A stretch of 37,051 nucleotides of DNA from Kosakonia oryziphila (GTDB lineage: Bacteria; Pseudomonadota; Gammaproteobacteria; Enterobacterales; Enterobacteriaceae). Of the stretch, positions 1 through 9,238 are shown piece by piece; positions within the stretch are counted from its first letter, which is position 1, and each line of letters starts with the position of its first letter. The notes under the pieces are model-generated. The model was not told the origin of the DNA. It saw only the letters and a list, made by a program, of their open reading frames with translations, and did no database searches. The position numbers were made by a program, and so were the translations under genes. The DNA is taken from assembly GCF_900094795.1 (NCBI RefSeq), contig NZ_FMBC01000020.1:37663-74713 (forward strand), read 5' to 3'.

Positions 1-5
1 GAAGT

Positions 6-81
6 GGGTGATTAGCTCAGCTGGGAGAGCACCTCCCTTACAAGGAGGGGGTCGGCGGTTCGATCCCGTCATCACCCACCA
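6..81 (+). tRNA. tRNA-Val (UAC anticodon)
   Basis: A complete 76-nt cloverleaf with encoded CCA. The acceptor stem GGGTGAT pairs with ATCACCC, the anticodon loop CTTACAA carries UAC, and the T-loop GTTCGATCC is standard. It matches the valU-type tRNAs of E. coli. The gene begins five bases into the window, so it is probably the last valine tRNA of a longer operon. Only four bases separate it from the next tRNA, so the two are surely one transcript. Confidence 0.97.
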
Positions 82-85
82 CTTC

Positions 86-161
86 GGGTCGTTAGCTCAG
101 TTGGTAGAGCAGTTGACTTTTAATCAATTGGTCGCAGGTTCGAATCCTGCACGACCCACCA
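86..161 (+). tRNA. tRNA-Lys (UUU anticodon)
   Basis: A 76-nt tRNA with encoded CCA. The acceptor stem GGGTCGT pairs with ACGACCC, and the anticodon loop CTTTTAA carries UUU. It equals the lysV-type tRNA that ends the valU operon in E. coli. Its last 18 nt (144-161) recur exactly at 351-368 and 557-574, which is the basis of the repeat described downstream. Confidence 0.97.
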
Positions 162-574
162 ATGTAAAAAAGCGCCCTAAAGGTGCTTTTTTGCTATCTG
201 CAATATACAAGATTCGACAAAATTGTCGGGAACAATTTTGAACAACGCACCAGCGTTGGCCCGAAGGGCGAGTCTCAGGATGAGACGAGTAGCACAGTGA
301 GACAACGGAGCCGTTTGTGGCGACGACCCGAAGGGCGAGCGAAGCGAGTCATCCTGCACGACCCACCAATGTAAAAATGGCGCTGGCGGCGCTTTTTTGC
401 TATCTGCAATATACAAGATTCGACAAAATTGTCGGGAACAATTTTGAACAACGCACCAGCGTTGGCCCGAAGGGCGAGTCTCAGGATGAGACGAGTAGCA
501 CAGTGAGACAACGGAGCCGTTTGTGGCGACGGCCCGAAGGGCGAGCGAAGCGAGTCATCCTGCACGACCCACCA
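162..574 (+). repeat. Two tandem tRNA-tail repeats, RtT-like
   Basis: Units 162-368 (207 nt) and 369-574 (206 nt) each end with an exact copy of the last 18 nt of tRNA-Lys, including CCA. Positions 193-368 and 399-574 are identical except for one base (326 A, 532 G). Only the first ~30 nt, a hairpin with a T-run, has diverged. Each unit contains several short hairpins: CAACGC/GCGTTG (243-258), GCCC/GGGC (259-269) and GTCTCA/TGAGAC (272-286). No coding potential was found. The architecture matches the tyrT region of E. coli, where ~178-bp repeats each carry the 3' end of tRNA-Tyr and yield RtT RNA. Membership of that RNA family is inferred. A scar of repeated integration at the tRNA 3' end is the alternative. 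Confidence 0.8.
166..192 (+). terminator. Rho-independent terminator of the tRNA operon
   Basis: An 11-bp stem with one G-T pair: the arm at 166-176, a CTAAA loop, and the arm at 182-192 that ends in six T. It starts five bases after the tRNA-Lys CCA. The second repeat unit has a weaker, diverged version at 373-398 (GCGC stem followed by six T). Confidence 0.75.
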
Positions 575-666
575 ATACGGCAATCCCGAAGATTTCCTTT
601 AAAGCAGCATTAAAAATTCACCCGGCAGCAATCAAAAACATCAAAACTGTTTTCTTTTCAAGAAGT

Positions 667-690
667 AAAGCTGATAGCTTTTATTCATAA
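667..690 (+). terminator. Weak terminator-like hairpin after the repeats
   Basis: A six-base stem AAAGCT/AGCTTT with a GAT loop, followed by TATTCATAATTT. It may end read-through from the tRNA region before the next promoter at 746. The rest of 575-745 is AT-rich, and I see no gene in it. Confidence 0.3.
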
Positions 691-745
691 TTTATCCTTA
701 ATGCCCGGATATGATGCTCACTTTACGAACAACAGTGAATGCAGT

Positions 746-772
746 TCAAGTCTTCGCTGACTACGCCGATAA
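746..772 (+). promoter_or_regulatory. Sigma-28 (FliA) promoter of the FlxA-like gene
   Basis: TCAAGTCT, an 11-nt spacer and GCCGATAA. The -10 element matches the flagellar class 3 consensus perfectly, the -35 matches TAAAGTTT at six of eight bases, and the spacing is exact. It lies 29 bases before the start codon at 802. E. coli flxA is itself FliA-dependent, so site and gene family support each other. Confidence 0.8.
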
Positions 773-801
773 CACTCTTTTAAGGCGAAAAGGAGATCTC
801 A

Positions 802-1146
802 ATGACCACCATAGCAACATCAACTCCATCAATACAAAGCAGTAGCACAAGCAGTTCCAGTTCCTCGTCCGGTAATGATGTATCAGCGCAAATCAGCCGC
901 ATTAGTCAGCAGATCACTAAGCTAACGCAGCAGTTGAAAGAAGTCGCTAACGGCAGCGGTACGGCTGAAAACAAAAAGAAACAGCAGGAGGCGATCCAGG
1001 CTCAAATCGAGCAACTGCAAGCGCAACTGGCACAACTGCAGCGCAAACAAGCGCAGGAATCTGAACACAAGCAGGCTCAGCAACAAGGCAAAGTGGAAGG
1101 TGTGAATTCCCCTTCTGACGAGCATTCGATTGATATTTACGTCTGA
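802..1146 (+). CDS. FlxA-like coiled-coil protein, probably flagellar regulon
   Basis: A 114-residue protein with no signal peptide or membrane segment. Residues 1-25 are almost all Ser/Thr and probably disordered. Residues ~28-95 are rich in Gln, Glu, Lys and Leu with heptad spacing, a long coiled coil typical of the FlxA family. The C-terminus is polar. The start is supported by AAGGAG at 789-794. The family's molecular role is not established; E. coli flxA is known mainly as a sigma-28-dependent gene. The promoter at 746-772 predicts expression together with late flagellar genes. Its 3' end overlaps the convergent yfeR by ten bases. It sits where E. coli carries the xap genes and yfeN, so it may be a local insertion relative to K-12. 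Confidence 0.8.
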   Translation: MTTIATSTPSIQSSSTSSSSSSSGNDVSAQISRISQQITKLTQQLKEVANGSGTAENKKKQQEAIQAQIEQLQAQLAQLQRKQAQESEHKQAQQQGKVEGVNSPSDEHSIDIYV

Positions 1147-2066
1147 GTAAATAGTGGATCGTCTTCGCGGGCCCGGTTTAAACACCAGGCCTGTTCTTTT
1201 ACCACTTCCCACAGCGCCTGCGCTGCCCCAGATAACGAACGGTTCTTCCGTCGTACCAGCATAATTTTTCGTTGCATCTCCGGCACCAGTCGTTTCACCG
1301 CAAGCTGGCTTCCCTGCGGCAATGGCAATGCCAGCGCAGGTAAAATGCTGATACCAATCCCCGCTTCCACCATCGGAAACAGCGTCGCCGGATGGCCAAT
1401 CTCCTGAACAATCGCGGTTTGCAGGGAAAAATGCTGTAATGCCGCATCAATTAACGGCCGACTACCTGAAGCATAATCCTGTACCACCAGACGTGCGCCA
1501 TCAAGCGCGGACCAGGGAACAGCCGTAAGCTGCGCCCACGGATGATCGTTGCGGCAAAGCAGGAAAAAGGGTTCTTCCAGGATCGCTTCACTCTGAAGAT
1601 CGCTCGCCGGACCGGGATCGATCACAATGCCAAAATCCACTTCCCCCTGCCGAATGCTCTCCAGCACCCATTGCTGCGGCCTGTCATGCAGCACAAAATC
1701 GATCTCCGGGTAGCGCTGATTACTGCTGGCGATGCACTGTGGGATCAGGTGCGCGGAAATGGTCTGGCTGGCGGCCACACGTACGGTACCGGTTAATTGC
1801 TGACCGACGCGCCCGGCTTCGCGCAGCGTGCTGCTAAGCTCTTCTAATAAGCGCTCCAGCCGCAAAGCCAGTTGCTGGCCCGCTTCGGTCAGCACCACTT
1901 CACGGGTGGTGCGATCGAGAAGACGCACACCGGTTTGCAACTCCAGCTCTTTCACACTGTGGCTGACGGCAGACTGACTCAAGCCAATGATGTCTCCTGC
2001 CCGGCTAAAACTTTTGGCCTGCGCGACGGTGACAAAGACGCGTAACTGACGTAACGAGTAATTCAT
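1137..2066 (-). CDS. yfeR: LysR-type transcriptional regulator YfeR
   Basis: A 309-residue LysR-family protein. An N-terminal winged helix-turn-helix (about residues 3-60, with recognition-helix residues near 30-40) is followed by a periplasmic-binding-protein-like effector domain (about 90-295). E. coli YfeR has nearly the same length. It is transcribed away from yfeH, with 89 bases between start codons, the usual arrangement of a LysR regulator and its target. In Salmonella, YfeR has been described as an osmolarity-responsive regulator acting on yfeH; the effector is not evident here. The last ten bases overlap the end of the convergent flxA-like gene. Confidence 0.9.
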   Translation of the reverse strand: MNYSLRQLRVFVTVAQAKSFSRAGDIIGLSQSAVSHSVKELELQTGVRLLDRTTREVVLTEAGQQLALRLERLLEELSSTLREAGRVGQQLTGTVRVAASQTISAHLIPQCIASSNQRYPEIDFVLHDRPQQWVLESIRQGEVDFGIVIDPGPASDLQSEAILEEPFFLLCRNDHPWAQLTAVPWSALDGARLVVQDYASGSRPLIDAALQHFSLQTAIVQEIGHPATLFPMVEAGIGISILPALALPLPQGSQLAVKRLVPEMQRKIMLVRRKNRSLSGAAQALWEVVKEQAWCLNRAREDDPLFTQT

Positions 2067-2155
2067 CTGATTAATTCATGAATGGATGCAATAAATCAAT
2101 TTTATTTCTCAAAGAAGAAAAAGCACAATAGCGACATCGACTTTCAGGAGTGCAC
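2067..2155. promoter_or_regulatory. yfeR-yfeH divergent control region
   Basis: An 89-base AT-rich gap between divergent start codons. It contains the palindrome ATTCATGAAT at 2074-2083, just before yfeR, a possible LysR-type operator. AGGAG at 2146-2150 is the yfeH ribosome site. I could not assign -10/-35 elements with confidence. Confidence 0.45.
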
Positions 2156-3145
2156 ATGAAACTTTTTCGAATCCTTGACCCTTTTACTCTCACTCTGGTG
2201 TGTACCGTTCTACTGGCCTCTTTCTTTCCCGCACGCGGCAGTTTTGTCCCTTTCTTTGAAGGGTTAACCACCGCCGCCATTGCGCTGCTGTTTTTTATGC
2301 ATGGCGCGAAACTCTCACGCGAAGCGATCATTGCGGGCGGTAGTCACTGGCGTTTGCATCTGTGGGTGATGTGCAGCACCTTTGTGCTTTTCCCGGTGCT
2401 TGGCGTGCTGTTTGTCTGGTGGTCGCCGGTGAATGTCAGCCAGGAGTTGTATACCGGTTTCCTCTACCTGTGCATTCTGCCCGCCACAGTTCAGTCAGCG
2501 ATTGCCTTTACCTCACTGGCGGGCGGTAACGTTGCTGCTGCCGTGTGTTCTGCATCGGCCTCCAGCCTGCTGGGGATCTTCCTCTCGCCGTTGCTGGTCG
2601 GCTTGCTGATGAATCTGCACGGCGCTGGCGGCAGTCTCGAACAAGTGGGCAAGATCATGCTGCAATTGCTGCTGCCGTTTGTGCTTGGTCACCTGTCACG
2701 CCCGTGGACCGGCGCGTTTGTAGCGAAACATAAAAAATGGATTTCAAAAACCGACCAGACCTCGATTCTGCTGGTGGTTTACTCCGCGTTCAGTGAAGCA
2801 GTGGTGAACGGTATCTGGCATAAAGTGGGCGCCGGTTCACTGCTGTTTATCGTGGCTGCAAGCCTTGTACTGCTGGCGATTGTTATCATGGTGAACATTG
2901 TGGTGGCGCGGAAGTGCGGCTTTAACAAAGCGGATGAAATTACCATTGTGTTCTGCGGTTCGAAGAAAAGTCTCGCCAACGGTATCCCGATGGCGAACAT
3001 TCTCTTTCCGACTTCAGTGATTGGCATGATGGTGCTGCCGCTGATGATCTTCCACCAGATCCAACTGATGGTTTGCGCCATGCTGGCCCGCCGCTACAAA
3101 CGTCAGGCGGAGCAGCAGCAGGCGCAGGAAGCAGCAAAAGCCTAG
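2156..3145 (+). CDS. yfeH: Bile acid:sodium symporter family transporter YfeH
   Basis: A 329-residue inner-membrane protein of the SBF-like branch of the bile acid/sodium symporter superfamily, with about nine or ten hydrophobic segments and a basic, Gln-rich C-terminal tail (QAEQQQAQEAAKA). Its substrate is not known from sequence; homologues move organic anions. I chose ATG 2156 because AGGAG at 2146-2150 is correctly spaced for it. An in-frame GTG at 2150 overlaps that ribosome site and is unlikely. It is divergent from yfeR, its probable regulator. The stop codon overlaps the end of convergent ypeB by three bases. Confidence 0.88.
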   Translation: MKLFRILDPFTLTLVCTVLLASFFPARGSFVPFFEGLTTAAIALLFFMHGAKLSREAIIAGGSHWRLHLWVMCSTFVLFPVLGVLFVWWSPVNVSQELYTGFLYLCILPATVQSAIAFTSLAGGNVAAAVCSASASSLLGIFLSPLLVGLLMNLHGAGGSLEQVGKIMLQLLLPFVLGHLSRPWTGAFVAKHKKWISKTDQTSILLVVYSAFSEAVVNGIWHKVGAGSLLFIVAASLVLLAIVIMVNIVVARKCGFNKADEITIVFCGSKKSLANGIPMANILFPTSVIGMMVLPLMIFHQIQLMVCAMLARRYKRQAEQQQAQEAAKA

Positions 3146-3357
3146 CCGCGCTTCAGGGGTTGCACCAGATGGCTCAACCCCTCGGTTTTGATAAGCAGGG
3201 TAATCTGCATCAACTCCCCCAGTCGCCCGGCAGGAAACTCATCTTTCCGGGCAAACCACAACAAATACTCTTCCGGCAAATCGATCAGCCGTCGCCCCTG
3301 GTATTTACCAAAGGGCATCACGGTGTTGGCAATGTCGACGAGCTGTTCTTTTTCCAT
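3142..3357 (-). CDS. ypeB: DUF3820 family protein YpeB
   Basis: A 71-residue soluble protein of the DUF3820 family, recognised by the MPFGKYQG segment and the following DLPEEYLLWF and FPAGRLGEL segments. E. coli YpeB is one residue longer. The function is unknown. Homologues carry the automatic label 'quorum-sensing-regulated virulence factor', which I would not rely on. Its ATG follows the ligA stop codon directly with no spacer (TAAATG), so it is translated from the ligA message, probably by coupling. Confidence 0.85.
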   Translation of the reverse strand: MEKEQLVDIANTVMPFGKYQGRRLIDLPEEYLLWFARKDEFPAGRLGELMQITLLIKTEGLSHLVQPLKRG

Positions 3358-5385
<2,028 letters not shown>

Positions 5386-5393
5386 TCAATGAT

Positions 5394-5418
5394 AAAAAAC
5401 CCCCGACAGGCGGGGGTT
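5394..5418 (-). terminator. Rho-independent terminator of zipA
   Basis: Stem CCCCCG/CGGGGG (5400-5405 and 5411-5416), extended by AA/TT, with loop ACAGG. Read on the minus strand it is followed by a run of six T (5394-5399). It lies 29 bases after the zipA stop. Confidence 0.85.
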
Positions 5419-5446
5419 CTGGAGTGGAATATTCGTGGTCAATCCA

Positions 5447-6442
5447 TTACACGTTGGCGTCTTTAACCTCGCGAATACGATCCTGGTATTCACGCAATTT
5501 CTGCGGTGTCATCATCCGGCGCTGATCGTCAAGCACCACACCGCCCACTTCGTCGGCGATATGTTGCGCGGATTGTAACATCAGTTTGAAGTTTTGCAGT
5601 TCGTCACCGTAGGATGGCACCTGCATAAAGATAGTGACACCAGGCGTGGCCAGCTCGCCCATCGTTTCAACATCAAACGTTCCCGGGTTAACCATATTGG
5701 CCAGGCTGAAGAGCGTCGGGCCGCTGCCGTCCGGACTGAGATGACGATGGAAAATACTCATATCGCCAAATTTAAACCCGGCCTGCAAAATACTGTTCAG
5801 CAGCACATCGCCGTTAAGCATACTGCCATGATGTGCAGCGACGTTCATGATAATGACAGTTTCTTTGCGTTGCGGTTTTTCCGGCGGCGTTTCGATAACC
5901 GGCTCCGGCTGTGGCGCAGGTTCATGAACCTGTGGTTGATAAGGAGGTTGCTGCGGCGTCTGATACTGCGGTGCGTGTTGCTGCGGTGTTACTGGCTGCG
6001 CAGTTAGGCGAACAGGCTGTTGCTCAAACGACGGTGCCTGCACTTGCGGACGCTCTGGCTGGTGCTGCTGCGGCTGATTTCTGGATTGCGACACATGATG
6101 CGGTGGCTCTTCGGGTTGAACCGGTGCCGACGGACGCGGTTGCGCCGACGCGTAAGGCGGCTGATATTGATGTTGGGGAGACTGACGCGACGCATCTTGC
6201 TCACTACCCGATCTCGGCGCGTGATTCACTTTGTGAACACGAACTTCACCTACGCCTTCGTCGTCATCGACATCCTCGTCATCCAACTCGTCGTCGTCAC
6301 GTCGCGACTTCATGCGTTTTAATGGGCGATCGCGGAACATTGAGGAACGTTCTTTACGGCTGGTCCAAAAACCGTGAACCAGTAAAGCGATTATGGCGAT
6401 CGCGCCAACAATGATTAATATCAGACGCAAATCCTGCATCAT
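5447..6442 (-). CDS. zipA: Cell division protein ZipA
   Basis: A 331-residue division protein that tethers FtsZ to the inner membrane and stabilises the Z ring. The N-terminal membrane helix (about residues 6-26, [20 protein letters not shown]) is followed by a basic patch, an acidic stretch ([15 protein letters not shown]) and a long Pro/Gln-rich linker (~90-185). The C-terminal ~140 residues form the globular FtsZ-binding domain. The frame is open 17 codons further upstream, but the start MMQDLRLI agrees with E. coli ZipA (328 aa) and puts the membrane helix at the terminus, so I use 6442. The linker differs most from E. coli, as expected. Confidence 0.95.
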   Translation of the reverse strand: MMQDLRLILIIVGAIAIIALLVHGFWTSRKERSSMFRDRPLKRMKSRRDDDELDDEDVDDDEGVGEVRVHKVNHAPRSGSEQDASRQSPQHQYQPPYASAQPRPSAPVQPEEPPHHVSQSRNQPQQHQPERPQVQAPSFEQQPVRLTAQPVTPQQHAPQYQTPQQPPYQPQVHEPAPQPEPVIETPPEKPQRKETVIIMNVAAHHGSMLNGDVLLNSILQAGFKFGDMSIFHRHLSPDGSGPTLFSLANMVNPGTFDVETMGELATPGVTIFMQVPSYGDELQNFKLMLQSAQHIADEVGGVVLDDQRRMMTPQKLREYQDRIREVKDANV

Positions 6443-6669
6443 TATATTCTCTGTTGTTCTAACACCTTGCCACCACGGCAAACATTTACTCACTAAGAGT
6501 ATTTGCCGATTACGTCAAGTGCAAGTGTGCTCGTGGGTTTCACCGCATAAAGATGAACTAAATTGTGTTTTTTGCTGTTTTTTCGAACATTTCTGAATAG
6601 GTTTCGCCGCCTGGATGAATATTATAAGCTGCCGTTCGAGGATCATCACTAAAGGAGTATAGCCAGATT
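6443..6669. promoter_or_regulatory. zipA-cysZ divergent intergenic region
   Basis: A 227-base gap that must hold promoters for both genes. A short hairpin TTGCC/GGCAA (6469-6483) lies in the zipA leader. Before cysZ, AAGGAG at 6652-6657 is 12 bases from the ATG, rather far. ATTATAAG near 6620 could be a -10 element for cysZ. No gene is seen. Confidence 0.4.
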
Positions 6670-7431
6670 ATGGTTTCATCGTCCCGGGACACTGCACACA
6701 GCGGCCTCTTTTATTTTACCCAAGGCTGGAAACTGGTCACGCTGCCAGGCGTTCGTCGCTTTGTCATTCTGCCATTGCTGGTCAATATTGTGTTGATGGG
6801 CGGCGCTTTCTGGTGGCTGTTTTCCCGTCTTGACACCTGGATCCCTTCATTAATGAGTCACGTGCCCGACTGGCTACAGTGGTTAAGCTATCTGTTATGG
6901 CCGATCGTGGTGATCTCCATTTTATTGGTGTTTGGTTACTTTTTCTCTACGCTGGCCAACTGGATTGCGGCGCCGTTTAACGGCCTGCTCGCCGAACAAC
7001 TGGAAGCGCGTTTAACGGGCGCGACGCCGCCGGATACCGGCGTTTTAGGTGTACTGAAAGATGTACCACGGATTATGAAGCGCGAATGGCAAAAGCTGGC
7101 CTGGTATCTGCCGCGCGCGCTTCTCTTGCTGATCCTCTACTTTATCCCCGGCATCGGGCAAACCGTTGCGCCGGTATTGTGGTTCCTGTTCAGCGCGTGG
7201 ATGCTGTCAATACAGTATTGCGATTACCCGTTCGATAACCATAAAGTCCCGTTCAAGGCGATGCGCGTTGCCCTGCGTGAACGCAAAATCATCAATATGC
7301 AATTTGGCGCATTGACCAGCTTATTCACGATGATCCCCGTACTTAACCTGGTGGTAATGCCCGTAGCAGTGTGTGGCGCGACAGCGATGTGGGTCGATTG
7401 CTATCGCGAAAAACATGCTGCCTGGCACTGA
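6670..7431 (+). CDS. cysZ: Sulfate transporter CysZ
   Basis: A 253-residue inner-membrane protein, the same length as E. coli CysZ, with hydrophobic helices around residues 30-50, 70-95, 145-180 and 205-235. The conserved segments [10 protein letters not shown] and [15 protein letters not shown] are intact. CysZ feeds sulfate into assimilation and is reported to be inhibited by sulfite. It lies just upstream of cysK on the same strand but 145 bases away, leaving room for the CysB-dependent cysK promoter. The ATG at 6670 agrees with E. coli (MVSS...), although the ribosome site is distant. Confidence 0.95.
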   Translation: MVSSSRDTAHSGLFYFTQGWKLVTLPGVRRFVILPLLVNIVLMGGAFWWLFSRLDTWIPSLMSHVPDWLQWLSYLLWPIVVISILLVFGYFFSTLANWIAAPFNGLLAEQLEARLTGATPPDTGVLGVLKDVPRIMKREWQKLAWYLPRALLLLILYFIPGIGQTVAPVLWFLFSAWMLSIQYCDYPFDNHKVPFKAMRVALRERKIINMQFGALTSLFTMIPVLNLVVMPVAVCGATAMWVDCYREKHAAWH

Positions 7432-7576
7432 GGAATTATTCCGTTTCTTATTCCATACTGGTAACCATTATTTCACCGCAGCATATAGATATGCGATTTC
7501 TTTACTTCCCCATCACGGGTAAGTGCGTATGCTGATGTGGTTCCCAAATTTCATACAGTTAAGGACAGGACAGGCT
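7432..7576 (+). promoter_or_regulatory. cysK leader and promoter region
   Basis: This 145-base AT-rich gap occupies the position of the CysB-activated cysK promoter in E. coli. The segment ACAGTTAAGGACAGG just before the ATG (7555-7569) is the same as I recall from E. coli and includes the ribosome site. I cannot place CysB half-sites reliably by eye. Confidence 0.5.
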
Positions 7577-8548
7577 ATGAGTAAGATTTTTGAAGACAAC
7601 TCGTTGACGATTGGTCATACGCCGCTGGTTCGACTGAACCGCATCGGTAACGGACGTATCCTGGCGAAGGTCGAATCCCGCAACCCGAGCTTTAGCGTAA
7701 AATGCCGTATCGGTGCCAATATGATTTGGGATGCCGAAAAACGCGGCGTACTGAAACCGGGCGTCGAGCTGGTTGAACCAACCAGCGGTAACACGGGTAT
7801 CGCGCTGGCGTACGTTGCCGCCGCTCGCGGCTACAAACTGACGCTGACCATGCCAGAAACCATGAGTATCGAACGCCGTAAGCTGCTGAAAGCGCTGGGC
7901 GCGAACCTGGTTCTGACTGAAGGCGCAAAAGGCATGAAAGGCGCGATTCAGAAAGCAGAAGAAATTGTCGCCAGCGATCCAGCGAAATATCTGCTGCTTC
8001 AGCAGTTCAGCAACCCGGCAAACCCGGAAATTCACGAAAAAACCACCGGCCCGGAAATCTGGGAAGATACCGATGGTCAGGTGGATGTTTTCATCTCCGG
8101 CGTGGGTACCGGCGGTACGCTGACAGGCGTGACTCGCTTTATTAAAAATACCAAAGGGAAAACCGATCTGATTGCGGTTGCGGTTGAACCAACCGACTCT
8201 CCGGTTATCTCTCAGGCGCTGTCAGGCGAAGAGCTGAAGCCGGGCCCACATAAGATTCAGGGTATCGGTGCCGGTTTTATCCCTGGCAACCTCGATCTGA
8301 AACTGATCGATAAAGTGGTTAAAATCACCAACGAAGAGGCGATCAGCACTGCGCGTCGTCTGATGGAAGAAGAAGGTATTCTGGCAGGCATCTCTTCCGG
8401 CGCAGCTGTTGCCGCAGCGCTGAAGTTGCAAGAAGATGAATCCTTTACCAATAAAAATATTGTGGTTATCCTTCCGTCTTCAGGTGAGCGTTATTTGAGT
8501 ACGGCTTTGTTTGCTGATCTTTTCACTGAAAAAGAACTGCAACAGTGA
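7577..8548 (+). CDS. cysK: Cysteine synthase A (O-acetylserine sulfhydrylase A)
   Basis: A 323-residue PLP enzyme that converts O-acetylserine and sulfide to cysteine. The PLP lysine is Lys42 (SFSVKCRIG); the substrate loop TSGNTG and phosphate loop GTGGT are present. The C-terminus [15 protein letters not shown] is typical. The open frame extends 18 codons upstream, but MSKIFEDNS agrees with E. coli CysK in start and total length. The enzyme forms the cysteine synthase complex with CysE and is normally controlled by CysB. The atypical VKCRIG (instead of VKDR) is the CysK signature that separates it from CysM in this window. Confidence 0.98.
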   Translation: MSKIFEDNSLTIGHTPLVRLNRIGNGRILAKVESRNPSFSVKCRIGANMIWDAEKRGVLKPGVELVEPTSGNTGIALAYVAAARGYKLTLTMPETMSIERRKLLKALGANLVLTEGAKGMKGAIQKAEEIVASDPAKYLLLQQFSNPANPEIHEKTTGPEIWEDTDGQVDVFISGVGTGGTLTGVTRFIKNTKGKTDLIAVAVEPTDSPVISQALSGEELKPGPHKIQGIGAGFIPGNLDLKLIDKVVKITNEEAISTARRLMEEEGILAGISSGAAVAAALKLQEDESFTNKNIVVILPSSGERYLSTALFADLFTEKELQQ

Positions 8549-8570
8549 TGCCAGTTTGTAAATAAAGCGC

Positions 8571-8598
8571 AAAAAAGCACCTCTCGAGGTGCTTTTTT
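8571..8598 (+). terminator. Rho-independent terminator of cysK
   Basis: A perfect stem AGCACCT/AGGTGCT (with CTCG loop) flanked by six A and six T, 22 bases after the cysK stop. The A and T runs make it a potential terminator in both directions. Confidence 0.9.
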
Positions 8599-8725
8599 GT
8601 GGCACATATCAAATTTTCATCCCTCCTGGCATTGCTTGAAAACGCCTGTTCTGGTATTTAACCAGCACATTTATTTTGAAGCGCGAAATTAATCGAAGTG
8701 AGATTTCAGCTGGCTGAATCGATTT

Positions 8726-8768
8726 TATGATTTGGTTCAATTCTGGCTTTCGCGGCATAATGTTTAAT
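8726..8768 (+). promoter_or_regulatory. ptsH P0-type promoter with CRP site
   Basis: TATGA-N6-TCAAT at 8726-8741 resembles the CRP consensus TGTGA-N6-TCACA (seven of ten bases). Downstream are two possible -10 elements, CATAAT (8756-8761) and TTTAAT (8763-8768). The second would put the CRP site near -41.5. The segment 8726-8770 looks almost the same as the E. coli ptsH P0 region as I remember it, where CRP and Mlc act. The remainder of 8599-8930 carries no gene. Confidence 0.6.
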
Positions 8769-8864
8769 GACGAGCGAAACGTTAACGGCCAGAAGCGCCC
8801 ACGCCGGATAGCACAGGTGAACTTCTGCACCTTTTTCCCGTTGCGTCGGCGCTAACAATACAGG

Positions 8865-8894
8865 CTAAAGTCAAGCCTCCAGGCTAGACTTTAG
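8865..8894 (+). repeat. Inverted repeat in the ptsH leader
   Basis: CTAAAGTC (8865-8872) and its exact complement GACTTTAG (8887-8894) are separated by 14 nt, and CAGGCTA occurs at the head of each arm as a direct repeat. It lies 36 bases before the ptsH start. It could be a leader hairpin or overlap the downstream ptsH promoter P1. Confidence 0.5.
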
Positions 8895-8930
8895 TTCCAC
8901 AACACTAAACCTATAAGTTGGGGAAATACA

Positions 8931-9188
8931 ATGTTCCAGCAAGAAGTAACTATTACCGCTCCGAACGGTCTGCATACCCGCCCTGCTGCTCAGTTTGTTA
9001 AAGAAGCGAAAGGCTTCTCTTCTGAAATCACTGTGACTTCCAACGGCAAAAGCGCCAGCGCGAAAAGCCTGTTCAAACTGCAAACTCTGGGCCTGACTCA
9101 AGGTACTGTTGTGACGTTGACCGCTGAAGGCGAAGACGAGCAAAAAGCAGTAGAACATCTGGTTAAGCTGATGGCAGAACTCGAGTAA
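8931..9188 (+). CDS. ptsH: Phosphocarrier protein HPr
   Basis: The 85-residue general phosphocarrier of the sugar phosphotransferase system. It takes phosphate from enzyme I on His15 (GLHTRPA) and passes it to the sugar-specific EIIA proteins. The Ser46 region ([16 protein letters not shown]) is conserved. The start has the leader GTTGGGGAAATACA seen in E. coli. It is first of ptsH-ptsI-crr, 50 bases before ptsI. The unusually uniform codon use fits very high expression. Confidence 0.98.
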   Translation: MFQQEVTITAPNGLHTRPAAQFVKEAKGFSSEITVTSNGKSASAKSLFKLQTLGLTQGTVVTLTAEGEDEQKAVEHLVKLMAELE

Positions 9189-9238
9189 GTTTTACTTACC
9201 AGTTCTTTTCAAGATCAGTCACAAGTAAAGGTAGGGTT

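Noticed and set aside
162..574. Repeats considered as a CRISPR array
   Set aside because: Only two long, nearly identical tandem units with no short repeat-spacer alternation and no cas genes.
8..613. Several short open frames across the tRNAs and the tandem repeats
   Set aside because: They read through tRNA genes and structured repeat RNA, have no ribosome sites, and exist in pairs only because the DNA is duplicated.
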